NCBI RefSeq assembly: GCF_009739515.1
Contig: NZ_CP046535.1
Coordinates: 4,344,501-4,408,500, forward strand
Length of the DNA stretch: 64,000 nucleotides
Origin: Sphingomonas profundi
GTDB lineage: Bacteria; Pseudomonadota; Alphaproteobacteria; Sphingomonadales; Sphingomonadaceae
Direction: 5' to 3'
Of the stretch, positions 1 to 7,717 are shown one piece after another (position 1 is the first letter of the stretch; each line of letters starts with the position of its first letter). The notes under the pieces are model-generated. The model searched no databases and was not told where the DNA came from. It saw only the letters and a list, made by a program, of their open reading frames with translations. A program made the position numbers and the translations under genes.

Positions 1-218
1 AGCTGGTCGCGCACGTCGACGAGCGCTTCGCCGATCAGGGTTTCGGCCGCGCCGTCCCCATACATCTCGGCCGTATCGATGAGCGTCATGCCGAGTTCGA
101 CGCCCGTGCGCAGCGCTGCAGTCTCGGCTGCGCGGCGTTCGTGTCGCTCGCCCATCATCCAGGTGCCCTGGCCGAGCGCGGGCACCGTCTCTCCGCCTGG
201 GAGCGTCACAGTCTTCAT
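1..218 (-). CDS. aldo/keto reductase, N-terminal part (runs off the window)
   Basis: The first 72 residues can be read on the minus strand from an ATG ([20 protein letters not shown]...). The pattern G-x-x-x-P-x-L-G-x-G-T-W followed by D-T-A-E-M-Y-G-D-G is the cofactor-side N-terminus of the aldo/keto reductase family; the D of DTAEMYG and the Y are the conserved catalytic Asp and Tyr. These are NADPH-dependent cytosolic carbonyl reductases. The remaining three quarters of the gene lie left of the window, so subfamily and substrate cannot be told. No link to its neighbours is evident. Confidence 0.85.
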   Translation of the reverse strand, partial: MKTVTLPGGETVPALGQGTWMMGERHERRAAETAALRTGVELGMTLIDTAEMYGDGAAETLIGEALVDVRDQ

Positions 219-334
219 GTTGGTCTCACTGCGGGAATGGCTGACGACCTAACGCCGGATATTTCGTTCCGGTGCAACGACCCGCCTGCAATTGCGGACG
301 ACGAGGGGAGTGGCTTGACGCAGAATTGGTCGCC

Positions 335-904
335 CTACCGCGAAGGCTCTGTGCCGGGCCGCAAGTACGCGAACATGTGCGCGACATAGTCGGGCTTGCC
401 CAGCTCGACGCCTTGCGCGCGCAGGATGGCGTAGGCGGTCATGACGTGGAAGTAGAATTGGGGGAGCGCCCAGTCGCGGACATATTGTTCGGCGGTAAGG
501 TCGAACACCATGCCTTGCGGCAGGGCGTGGGCGATCGGCGTCGCCGGATCGATCCCCGGCGTGTCCGCGGCGATCGCCTGCACGAGCGTCAGGGTCTCGG
601 CGATCCTGGCGCGGGCGTCGGCGATGGAGCCAGGATGCTCGGACGCGTTGCGGCCTTCGTCCAGCAGAACCGCGATCGAGGTCGGGAACGTCTCCTGCCG
701 CAGCCGGAACACCCCCTCCTGCGCCTGCACGCACGCGAACCGGATCTGGATCGAGAGCGGGAACATGTCGGGAGCGAGGCGGGCGGTGAGTAGCGCCCGC
801 GCTCCGTCGCTCAATGTTTCCTCGGCCTTGCCGAGCCACGCTGAAAGCGCCCCCAGCATCTGGGTGTGGGTCGGTATCAGGATGTCGTTCAGCATCATCA
901 TCAT
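335..904 (-). CDS. DUF1993 family protein
   Basis: A 189-residue protein matching the DUF1993 family in length and layout: an N-terminal helix with L-x-x-W-L-x-K-A, the segment R-L-A-P-D-M-F-P-L, and a C-terminal Y-F-H-V-x-T-A-Y-A-I-L-R motif followed by G-K-x-D-Y. The fold of the family resembles DinB-like four-helix bundles; the function is unknown. The start is blurred by four consecutive ATG codons (MMMM), so the real start may be any of them. It lies in the same direction as the aldo/keto reductase but about 115 bases away, so an operon is possible but unproven. Confidence 0.8.
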   Translation of the reverse strand: MMMMLNDILIPTHTQMLGALSAWLGKAEETLSDGARALLTARLAPDMFPLSIQIRFACVQAQEGVFRLRQETFPTSIAVLLDEGRNASEHPGSIADARARIAETLTLVQAIAADTPGIDPATPIAHALPQGMVFDLTAEQYVRDWALPQFYFHVMTAYAILRAQGVELGKPDYVAHMFAYLRPGTEPSR

Positions 905-995
905 TTTTCTTCTTCAACGCGCGATCTTCTCGATCTCTCGGGGCAATATCCAAGGAGATCGACGATGGTGCGCGAGATTGCACCTCCTCCGGTGG

Positions 996-1253
996 CTAGA
1001 GCCCGACCTTCTTGAGAGCTGAGGCCAGCTCCGCGTCGATCGCAGGATCGTCGTTGGGCGTGACCCGATTGAGCGCGGTCTGCACCCGGCTTTGCGCTAC
1101 CTGGAATGTCTTGTGCCGGACCTCGCGCGCGGCGTTGGTTCGCCATGACGGGCTTTCGCCGAGCAATGCCGACCACCTGGCTTCTTCCGCTGCGAGGATT
1201 GCCAGGGCCAGCCGCAGACCATCACGCCGCCCATGGGCGTAATCGTCGGACAT
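996..1253 (-). CDS. small hypothetical protein, 85 aa
   Basis: I do not recognise a named family. The protein (MSDDYAHGRRDGLRLAL...) is soluble, helix-rich and charged, with a repeated A/E-rich first half and a C-terminal ASALKKVGL. The longer reading frame upstream is not credible. The start is chosen because a GAGGAG ribosome site lies six bases before the ATG used here; the in-frame ATG two codons earlier would sit directly on that site. Codon use is normal for the region, which supports a real gene. Function unknown. Confidence 0.55.
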   Translation of the reverse strand: MSDDYAHGRRDGLRLALAILAAEEARWSALLGESPSWRTNAAREVRHKTFQVAQSRVQTALNRVTPNDDPAIDAELASALKKVGL

Positions 1254-1439
1254 CGGCATCTCCTCAAGGTTCGCGCCATTGCTACGGTCTCTTCGCCTGG
1301 GGTTCCAGGTGGCTACTTGAAGCGGGCTCAGGCAGCGCACCGATAAACGCCGCCGTGGCCCATAGCTCCTGGGCGGTTGGATTGTACCCGCTGCCTGCCC
1401 ATCTTCCAGGCCTGAGGAACACCAGAACGGACGGACGAG

Positions 1440-1703
1440 ATGGCAGGCGGTTGGACAAGGGATGGCGCGATCCAGGATCAGATCGACGACACGGTCACCG
1501 ACGCCGTTCTGTTCGCACGATCGCGCATACCGGCGGGGGATGGGGAGACGCATTGCACGGAGTGCGGCGACGAGATCCCCGAGGCCCGCCGCCGCGCCCT
1601 CAATGGCGTGCGCACGTGCGTACAATGCCAGTCGGAGCGCAACAGCCGTCCGACGCTTTCCGCCTTCAACCGGCGCGGCAGCAAGGACAGCCAGCTGCGG
1701 TAA
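1440..1703 (+). CDS. DksA/TraR-type C4 zinc-finger protein
   Basis: An 87-residue protein with the short DksA/TraR (YbiI-like) layout: an N-terminal acidic helix (D-Q-I-D-D-T-V), then the four-cysteine finger C-T-E-C-G-D-x-I-P-E-A-R-R-A ... C-V-x-C-Q near residues 39-63, followed by a basic tail. The C-x2-C...C-x2-C spacing and the G-D-x-I-P-E-A-R consensus are diagnostic. Such short members lack the long coiled coil of DksA; whether this one binds RNA polymerase's secondary channel is not known. It stands alone, divergent from the 85-aa gene to its left. Confidence 0.85.
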   Translation: MAGGWTRDGAIQDQIDDTVTDAVLFARSRIPAGDGETHCTECGDEIPEARRRALNGVRTCVQCQSERNSRPTLSAFNRRGSKDSQLR

Positions 1704-1729
1704 GTGGGCGCTACCGCCTGCGCCCCGGC

Positions 1730-2071
1730 TTAGCCTGACTTCGGCTTGCGAGGCGCCTTCGGCTTGGGAAGAGGCAGCTCCGTGGTCGTGATCCGGACGA
1801 GCTCGACCAGCCAGTCGCTGTCGTCCCACCGATCGGCATCGACCAGCAGGCATGGCTTTGCGCCGGGATAGGGTGGGGCTTCCTCGATGCTCCCGGCAAA
1901 CGCCCGTCCGCCTGCGGTCGGCTTGATGAAGAGCTGGCCGTCGCAGATCATCCCGAACATCTTGCCGGCGCAGTATAGGCCATGTTCTCCGAACATCGGC
2001 TTGGCCGAAACGTCACCGGCTGCGGAGAGCTGGTCGACGATGAAGGCGACGGTGTGTTTGTCGGTAGCCAT
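1730..2071 (-). CDS. TfoX N-terminal domain family protein
   Basis: A 113-residue protein with the TfoX_N pattern: V-x-K-P-M-F-G-E-H-G-L-Y near residue 23-33, then F-G-M-I-x-D-G-Q-L-F-I-K-P, and a C-terminal W-L-V-E-L-V segment. Stand-alone TfoX_N proteins are common in alphaproteobacteria and their role is unclear; TfoX itself regulates competence in gammaproteobacteria, but that cannot be carried over. The chosen ATG begins the conserved domain; the frame is open 32 codons further upstream without conserved sequence. The last residues are a basic P-K-A-P-R-K-P-K tail. Confidence 0.75.
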   Translation of the reverse strand: MATDKHTVAFIVDQLSAAGDVSAKPMFGEHGLYCAGKMFGMICDGQLFIKPTAGGRAFAGSIEEAPPYPGAKPCLLVDADRWDDSDWLVELVRITTTELPLPKPKAPRKPKSG

Positions 2072-2144
2072 GAGGCCAGCATGTCCGATCCGAGAGGCAA
2101 TTTCGAGGTGCTGATCTGCGCTCGAGTACGAAAGATGCGTACGC

Positions 2145-3035
2145 CTATGCTGCGACGGCCGTATCAAGGGAGAAGCGCGCTCGAAGATCGTCTTCGGTCA
2201 CGATCTCGATTGCGGAGCCGTTGCGTCGTAGCTCCTCGGCGCGCCGATAATCGGCGCTGGCATGAGCGAACCTGCCAAACGGCTGATCCTTGCTGATAAC
2301 GAACATCGTGGACGTCGTGCCGACCGACGCGACAACCCGGGCACCCATCCCAGCCAACCAAAGACCCAGAGCGCCGTCACGTGGCGCGCCCAGGATTGCG
2401 GCGCGATGCCCTTTGAGGGGGCCATCTGCTGCCGCTTTCGGTGCCGGACCGCCGCGCGGATGCGCTGGCTTCAGCCAAGTGGCCAGATCGATCCCGGTGT
2501 GATCCATCGCTTTCACAATCACCATTCCGGCGGCACGAGCATCGCTCAATGCATCATGATGCTTGTGGCGGACCCCGAGGAAGCGGGTGAGCACATTCAG
2601 CCGGTGGCTGGGAAGGTCGGGCCAGGCGCGCTTGGCGACCCGCACGCTGTCGAGCCATGTCGTCTCGATCATCTCGCGCCGATGCACGCGGCAGGCGGCG
2701 GCGAGCGCTCCCTTATCGAAAAAGGAGTGCGCTACGGTCGTCCGCCCTGAGAGATGGCCATCGACGACTGCGTGGATGTGCGCAAAGGTGGGTTGCCCAA
2801 CGACGTGATCGCAGCTGATGCCGTGGATTCGCGTGTTGAACGACGAGAACTCATCGCACGGATCTACGAGGCTCTCGTACGCGAACACCTCCGAACCATC
2901 CCGAAAGCCGACGATCCCGATCTGGCAGATGCTGCTGACACGTGAGCATGCGGTCTCGACATCGACGACGACGAAGTCGACCTGCGGCTCATCGTCACAC
3001 GGCGCCGCTGCAAAGTCCGTTTTTGAAGCTGTCAT
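2145..3035 (-). CDS. DEDDh 3'-5' exonuclease with C-terminal BRCT-like domain
   Basis: The N-terminal half is a DnaQ-type exonuclease: Exo I V-V-D-V-E-T, Exo II V-A-H-S-F-F-D, and Exo III H-D-A-L-S-D-A-R-A-A-G supply the D-E-D-D-h metal ligands. After a proline/alanine linker the last ~90 residues (L-K-G-H-R-A-A-I-L-G ... G-A-R-V-V-x-S-V) look like the BRCT fold seen at the end of DNA ligases. Exonuclease-BRCT proteins are known outside DNA polymerase III and are presumed to act in repair. The start is uncertain: in-frame ATGs also exist 9, 21 and 69 bases upstream. It precedes xth and ligD on the same strand, suggesting a repair neighbourhood. Confidence 0.8.
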   Translation of the reverse strand: MTASKTDFAAAPCDDEPQVDFVVVDVETACSRVSSICQIGIVGFRDGSEVFAYESLVDPCDEFSSFNTRIHGISCDHVVGQPTFAHIHAVVDGHLSGRTTVAHSFFDKGALAAACRVHRREMIETTWLDSVRVAKRAWPDLPSHRLNVLTRFLGVRHKHHDALSDARAAGMVIVKAMDHTGIDLATWLKPAHPRGGPAPKAAADGPLKGHRAAILGAPRDGALGLWLAGMGARVVASVGTTSTMFVISKDQPFGRFAHASADYRRAEELRRNGSAIEIVTEDDLRARFSLDTAVAA

Positions 3036-3113
3036 GACCGGCATGCCTCGGAACATACCATGTCCAGTCCGTTGCGACAGAGGCGTTGCGTAACACTCCG
3101 TCAAGTTCGCCGA

Positions 3114-3947
3114 TCAGGTGGAGGAGGCGGGCCTTGCCTTGGCTTTTCGCCGCGCCGAGGCCGGTGGCTTCGCGTCGTCGGCGAGCTCGATCCAGACCGG
3201 CGCGTGGTCGCTGGTCTTCTCCCAGCCGCGCACCTCGCGGTCGACCTGGGCGTCGACCAGCCGCTTGGCCAGCGCCGGGCTCAGCAGGAAGTGATCGATG
3301 CGCAGGCCGGCATTCCGCGCATAGGCATTCCGGAAATAGTCGAAGAAGGTGTAGATCGTCTCATCCGGATGGATGGTCCGCAGCGCGTCGGTCCAGCCTT
3401 GCTCCAGCAGCCGAAAGAACGCCGCACGGACCTCAGGTGCGAACAGCGCGTCCTCGGTCCAGCGCTCGGGTTTGTAGACGTCCCGCTCGGTCGGCATCAC
3501 GTTGAAGTCGCCGGCAAGCACCACCGGCGCGCCAGAGGCGAACAGCGCTGCGGCGTGTTCGATCAGCGCGTCGAACCAGGCCATCTTGTAGTCGAACTTG
3601 GGCCCGGGCCGCGGATTGCCGTTGGGCAAATAGAGCCCGGCGATCAGCACGCCGTTGACGGCGGCTTCGAGGTAACGGCTCTGCGCGGGACCGGGATCGC
3701 CCGGCAGCCCGCGACGGGTCTCGTGGATCTTGCCGACGCGGCTGAGGATGGCGACACCGTTCCAGCTCTTCTGACCGTGCCAGATCGCGTCGTAGCCGAG
3801 ATCGCGGATCGGCACTTCCGGGAACTTCTCGTCCGGCGCCTTCAGCTCCTGTAGGCAGACGATATCGGGTTGCTCCTCCTCGAGCCAGCGGAGGAGGACG
3901 GGGAGGCGGCCGTTGATGCCGTTCACATTGTAGGTGGCGATCTTCAT
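3114..3947 (-). CDS. xth: exodeoxyribonuclease III
   Basis: A 277-residue exonuclease III/AP endonuclease of the EEP family. Family motifs are in order: M-K-I-A-T-Y-N-V-N-G-I at the start, C-L-Q-E-L-K (metal-binding Glu), W-N-G-V-A-I-L-S, L-Y-L-P-N-G-N, the catalytic G-D-F-N-V near residue 146, R-I-D-H-F-L-L-S and the terminal S-D-H-A-P-V (catalytic Asp-His pair). It removes 3' blocking groups and incises abasic sites. A short basic tail (A-R-R-K-A-K-A-R) extends the usual length. It lies one base downstream of the ligD stop and is probably cotranscribed with it. Confidence 0.93.
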   Translation of the reverse strand: MKIATYNVNGINGRLPVLLRWLEEEQPDIVCLQELKAPDEKFPEVPIRDLGYDAIWHGQKSWNGVAILSRVGKIHETRRGLPGDPGPAQSRYLEAAVNGVLIAGLYLPNGNPRPGPKFDYKMAWFDALIEHAAALFASGAPVVLAGDFNVMPTERDVYKPERWTEDALFAPEVRAAFFRLLEQGWTDALRTIHPDETIYTFFDYFRNAYARNAGLRIDHFLLSPALAKRLVDAQVDREVRGWEKTSDHAPVWIELADDAKPPASARRKAKARPASST

Positions 3948-3948
3948 C

Positions 3949-6201
3949 CTACAGGTCCGGCAGCACCTGGTCGGCGCGCCCCCAGCCGATCAGATCCTTC
4001 GACGCCGCCCGCTTCAGCAGCTCCGCCGCGTCGCCGACATGCCAGCGCGAGGCGCCGTCAAGCGTCCGCAGCTCCTCCCAGGTGATCGGCACCGCCACCG
4101 GCGCATGTTCGCGGGCCCGCGCGCTGTATGGCATGACCGCGGTCGCGCCGCGCTGGTTGCGCAGATAGTCGACGAAGATCCGTCCCGTCCGCTTGGCCTT
4201 GGCGAGAGCTGCCGTGAACCGGTCGGGTTCGGTCTGCGCCAGCACCTGCGCGAAGCGGTGGGCGAAGTCCTTAACCGCCGGCCACTCGGCTTGGGGTGTG
4301 AGCGGCGCGATGACGTGGACGCCCTTGCCGCCGGTCACCATCGGGAAGGTCACCAGCCCCATTTGCCCGAGCAGCTCCTGGACGTGGAACGCCGCCGAGA
4401 TGACGTCCTTGAAGTCGAGGCCTTCGTCCGGATCGAGATCGAACACCAGCCGGTCGGCCTTCTCGACATCCTCGATGCGCGCGCCCCAGCCGTGGTACTC
4501 GATCGTGCCCATCTGGACGCAGGTGACCAGCCCCTCGGCATCGTCGACGAACAGATAGTCTTCGTCGTGCCCGTCCTTTTCCCGAATGCCGACATGGTGG
4601 ACGTGATCGCCGAAGCTGCCGGCGTCGTGTTTCTGGAAGAAGCATTTCTTGCCGCGTCCCTGCGGGCAACGGACCAGGCTGATCGGCCGGCTGCCGGCCC
4701 AGGGCAGCATGATCCCCGACACCGTCTGGTAATAGTCGGCGAGCTCCCCCTTGGTGATCTTGCCCTCAGGGAAGATCACGCGCTCGCGGTTGGTGACGCG
4801 AACCTTGGTTGCCGCCGGTGCCGTGGCGGTGGCCTCGACCTCGGCGACCGGTGCCTCCTTCTCGACGACGACGGCTTCCGCCTTCTTGTCGAGCCGCAGC
4901 CCGAGATAGCTCGAGTGGCGCAGCACGCCGTCGCCGGTGACCTCCATGAACGCGATCTCGGCGACGAGCTTGGGCTGGATCCAGTGGGCGCCGCGCACCG
5001 CCGCGCGTGGCGCCTCGACGGTCGGCGTCTTGACCTCGAGCGGCGCCATCAGCCCCATCAGCTTGTCGATCTCGTCGGCGGTGTAGCCGGTACCGGCCTT
5101 GCCGGCGTAGCGCAGCTTGCCATCCTCGTTGACCCCGAGCAGCAGCGCACGGAATCCGCGCTGCTTGTCCGACGGGGTCCAGCCGACGATCACGAACTCC
5201 TGGCGCTTGATGCACTTGGTCTTGACCCAGCTGCCCGAGCGCGAGCCGACGTACTTCGCATCGGCTCGCTTGGAGATGACGCCCTCAAGGCCGGCCTCGC
5301 AGAAGGTGCCGAACAGCTCCTCACCGCGGCCGACGATGTGATCGGAGTAGCGGATCTTGGACGTGCCCGAGCCGATCAGCGCGGCGAGCTTCTCCTTGCG
5401 TTCGGTCAGCGGCCGGTTCGTCAGGTCCTCGCCGTCGAGCGCGAGCAGGTCGAACGCGTAGTACAGGATCGAGCCAGGGTCTTCCTTCAGTGCATTCTGC
5501 AACGCCTGGAAGCTGGTCCGGCCCTCGGCATCGAGCACGACCGCCTCACCGTCGAGCAGTGCCGAGGAGACATCGAGCGTGGCGGCATCCGCGACGACGG
5601 GCGCGAACTTGTCGGTCCAGTCGAGGCCCGAGCGCGTGTGCGCGCGGCCATCACCGCCGCCGATCGAGATCAGCGTGCGATAGCCGTCATACTTCATCTC
5701 GTGCAGCCAGGCGTTGCCGGCGGGCACATGGTCGACGAGCGTGGCCAGCTGGACCGGTCGGAACGGCGGGGCGACGCCTTCCGGCTTGGCATTCTTCGTC
5801 CGACGTGCCGGCACGGGAGTGGATGCTGCCGGCGGCTCCGCCTTCGCAGCGCTCGCCTGCTTCTTCGTCGGTTTCTTGCCGGCCGCGATCTCGGCCATGG
5901 TCAGTCCACTCTCGACGCCGGTGAGGTGCGTCGTCACGAGATCGTCGGAGCCGCCGGTATGCTCGTCGGCAACCTTGCGCAGCAGCCAGTTCTCGCCCTT
6001 TTCGCGGCCGCGTGGCTTCAGGCGGATCATGATCCACTCGCCCTTCATGCGATGGCCGTGAAGGATGAAGTGGAGATGCCCCTCGGGGATGGTCTTGCGC
6101 GGATCCTTGCCGGCGATCGACTCCCAGGCGCCGTTATCCCACTTGAAAACCCGTTGAAAGCAGCGTTGCGTGCCAAACTGAGCCCCTTTCGATGGGGTCA
6201 A
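3949..6201 (-). CDS. ligD: ATP-dependent DNA ligase LigD, N-terminally truncated
   Basis: A 750-residue LigD. Residues ~18-80 are only the C-terminal end of the phosphoesterase domain (F-K-W-D-N-G-x-W ... G-H-L-H-F-I-L-H-G). The ligase domain follows at ~148-440 with the nucleotidyl lysine in E-M-K-Y-D-G-Y-R (K170) and K-T-K-C-I-K near its end; the primase-polymerase domain covers ~465-750 with F-D-L-D-P-D-E carboxylates. LigD normally works with Ku in end joining. About 120 residues, including the His/Arg/Asp phosphoesterase site, are missing and replaced by MTPSKGAQFGTQRC, which begins at a TTG inside a sequence resembling an IS21 end. Ligase and polymerase parts look intact. No ku gene is in the window. 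Confidence 0.9.
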   Translation of the reverse strand: MTPSKGAQFGTQRCFQRVFKWDNGAWESIAGKDPRKTIPEGHLHFILHGHRMKGEWIMIRLKPRGREKGENWLLRKVADEHTGGSDDLVTTHLTGVESGLTMAEIAAGKKPTKKQASAAKAEPPAASTPVPARRTKNAKPEGVAPPFRPVQLATLVDHVPAGNAWLHEMKYDGYRTLISIGGGDGRAHTRSGLDWTDKFAPVVADAATLDVSSALLDGEAVVLDAEGRTSFQALQNALKEDPGSILYYAFDLLALDGEDLTNRPLTERKEKLAALIGSGTSKIRYSDHIVGRGEELFGTFCEAGLEGVISKRADAKYVGSRSGSWVKTKCIKRQEFVIVGWTPSDKQRGFRALLLGVNEDGKLRYAGKAGTGYTADEIDKLMGLMAPLEVKTPTVEAPRAAVRGAHWIQPKLVAEIAFMEVTGDGVLRHSSYLGLRLDKKAEAVVVEKEAPVAEVEATATAPAATKVRVTNRERVIFPEGKITKGELADYYQTVSGIMLPWAGSRPISLVRCPQGRGKKCFFQKHDAGSFGDHVHHVGIREKDGHDEDYLFVDDAEGLVTCVQMGTIEYHGWGARIEDVEKADRLVFDLDPDEGLDFKDVISAAFHVQELLGQMGLVTFPMVTGGKGVHVIAPLTPQAEWPAVKDFAHRFAQVLAQTEPDRFTAALAKAKRTGRIFVDYLRNQRGATAVMPYSARAREHAPVAVPITWEELRTLDGASRWHVGDAAELLKRAASKDLIGWGRADQVLPDL
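6166..6201. repeat. IS21-end-like remnant at the ligD truncation
   Basis: On the minus strand this stretch reads TTGACCCC, then GGGGCTCA, then GGCACGCAA. The left end of the complete IS21-family element at 58.4-60.9 kb has the same order (GTTGACCCC, GGGGCTGA, GGCGTGCAA). The match is approximate, with small gaps, but it falls exactly where LigD homology stops. I infer that an IS21-type event cut off the 5' end of ligD and left its tip behind. Confidence 0.4.
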
Positions 6202-6235
6202 GGATCGATGCGGTGGTCGATCAGACTTGAAAGGT

Positions 6236-6264
6236 ACGCGGCTGGATGAGTGATCCAGCCGCGT
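6236..6264 (-). terminator. 12-bp perfect hairpin, terminator-like
   Basis: ACGCGGCTGGAT and ATCCAGCCGCGT form a perfect 12-bp stem with a 5-base loop. It lies 12 bases downstream of the stop of the small minus-strand gene remnant to its right and before ligD. On the minus strand it is followed only by a weak T tract (ACCTTTC), so it is a probable but not classical intrinsic terminator. Confidence 0.6.
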
Positions 6265-6276
6265 AGGACCGAGCGG

Positions 6277-6440
6277 CTAGTCCTTCAGCTTCTTGCCTGC
6301 CTTCTCGAGCATGTTGCCGGTGGCGTCCGCCGCCTTGTCGGCGCCGTTCGAGATGGCCTTTCCAGCCTTATTGGCACCGTTGGTGATGGCGCTTCCTGCT
6401 CGGTCCGCGGTCGCTTCGACGCTGTCGCCTATGCGGACCG
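6277..6440 (-). pseudogene. small alanine/asparagine-rich protein, N-terminus lost to an IS3 fragment
   Basis: The minus strand encodes about 50 residues of an amphipathic, repetitive peptide (A-D-R-A-G-S-A-I-T-N-G-A-N-K-A-G-K-A-I-S-N-G-A-D-K-A-A ... L-E-K-A-G-K-K-L-K-D). The repeated (S/T)NGA(N/D)KAxxA unit suggests a small helical stress or surface peptide; I cannot name the family. Upstream of about base 6440 the frame turns into the antisense of a transposase, so the natural start is missing. A strong hairpin follows the stop, as expected for a once functional gene. Confidence 0.5.
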
Positions 6441-6827
6441 AGCTGCCGCTCGCCGGCCTGATGATGGCGGCCCAGCGGCAGCGACCAGCGGCCGGCCTCA
6501 TCTTCCACTCCGACCGTGGGTCGCGATACGCTGCTGGCGCCTATGCCGATCACCTGACGGCAATCGGTGCGGTGCCCTCGATGAGCCGCACCGGCAACAG
6601 CTACGATAATGCCCCGATGGAGAGTTTCCTCCTCACCGTGAAGGTCGAGCTGGTCCACCGATGCCGGTGGCCGACCCAGGCCGAAGCTCGACAGGCGCTG
6701 TTCGGTTACATCGAAGGCTACTACAACCGCCACCGCATGCACTCGGCCCTCGGGTATCTAACCCCCGAACAGGCCGAGCAACGCATGACCGGCTAACCCA
6801 GCGTGTCCGCTGAACCGAGGGAAGATC
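6440..6827 (+). mobile_element. IS3-family element, 3' end only
   Basis: The plus strand carries the last ~110 residues of an IS3-type OrfB transposase, ending at 6796: H-S-D-R-G-S-R-Y (second catalytic Asp), S-x-T-G-N-S-Y-D-N-A-P-M-E-S-F (catalytic Glu) and Y-N-R-H-R-M-H-S-A-L-G-Y-L-T-P. Just after the stop lies a typical IS3 inverted-repeat tip (TGTCCGCTGAACCGAGG). The OrfA part, the first catalytic Asp and the left end are absent. The left boundary is uncertain, between about 6430 and 6475. The fragment interrupts the small minus-strand gene to its left. Confidence 0.75.
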
Positions 6828-7230
6828 AGTCGCCTCCGTCGGGGGCCGACTGGACGCACACGCGGCGGCGTCAAGCATCCAGAACGGAATCTCCAGAGTT
6901 CGCTCAACTTACGTATCGACACGACTTACGCGTGCTATCGCCCCGGACGCCCTGACGATCCGCTCATGGATGCGGATCCGTTTCCCTCTCCCTCTCAAGG
7001 GATGCCAGCCATAGACTACCGTCGCTTCGTCAATCGCGCCGGTACCGTGGGTCTTGTGGTGATCGGTTGTACAACGAGAGCCGTCCTCGCACAGCGCTTG
7101 GCGGAACCGTTCAAGGTTCCAGCGATGCGCAGCGTCGTTGGAAAAGCGGTGTAGGATGGCTGACGCCGATCGAACATGCTGCTGCAACGGCCGCCAAGGC
7201 GGCCGAATGAACGCCGAAAACTCACCCTTA
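6828..7230. other. degenerate sequence without an intact gene
   Basis: No gene with family support was found. The minus strand has a readable piece (V-V-Y-G-W-H-P-L-R-G-R-G-K-R-I-R-I-H-E) resembling short proteins often found beside transposons, but it is not in a convincing gene. Most likely mobile-element debris lying between the IS3 and IS110 fragments. Confidence 0.35.
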
Positions 7231-7550
7231 GGTTGTTTAAGCAACCGGGGGATCCTCACTGCCTCGCAGATCGCCTTGACCGGGTCGATTTGTTCCGCTT
7301 TATATAAGCTTGTACATAGGCTGGCGGGATCAATCGCACCTCGTAAGTGAGTGGCTGGAGCTAACGCGCCCGTTGATGCGCCGCCGCGCACGCCTCGATG
7401 CCGATTAGGCACGGCTCCATCCCGCCAAGCAGCGCGAGTAGCCGGTCCCGCTTGACCTTTCGCCGCAGCACCGCCCGACCTTCCGCATCGACGCCGTGAA
7501 ACTGGGAGACGTTTTTTCGCGATGTTAAGGCTGATCGTGGCAATCTCCAT
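7230..7550 (-). pseudogene. IS110-family transposase, broken N-terminal part
   Basis: The minus strand begins M-E-I-A-T-I-S-L-N-I-A-K, the start of IS110 transposases. Within about 20 residues the frame shifts: the next stretch (F-H-G-V-D-A-E-G-R-A-V-L-R-R-K-V-K-R-D-R-L-L-A-L-L) is in another frame, followed by I-G-I-E-A-C-A-A-A-H. Later the first frame resumes with D-P-V-K-A-I-C-E-A-V-R. The DEDD transposase core and the C-terminal half are missing. The piece sits directly upstream of the catabolic cluster and marks its left edge. Confidence 0.6.
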
Positions 7551-7690
7551 GTGGGCGACTCCTTCCTGCTGATGGTCGATGACAGCACCACCATGGCACC
7601 ACTCGACGCCATAGGATGGGGGCCGACCAACTCATCAAGGTAGGCAGACACTTCTTGTTTTCACCACCGACAACAAGCAAGAGCGGAAGC

Positions 7691-7700
7691 TGTACGGACA
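7691..7700. promoter_or_regulatory. putative GntR operator, TGTACGGACA (9/10 to consensus)
   Basis: This site differs in one base from the palindrome TGTCCGGACA that recurs in the promoter regions of the cluster. It ends 17 bases before the ATG of the CitE-like gene, a position where a bound repressor would block transcription or initiation. The regulator is inferred to be the GntR/HutC protein at 27.9-28.6 kb. Confidence 0.45.
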
Positions 7701-7717
7701 AGCGGGAGCAAGTTCCA

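Noticed and set aside
3934-6249. 771-codon plus-strand open frame opposite ligD
   Set aside because: It is the antisense of a clearly conserved LigD; the amino-acid makeup (runs of L, R, G, D) is typical for the reverse strand of GC-rich genes and no domain is visible.
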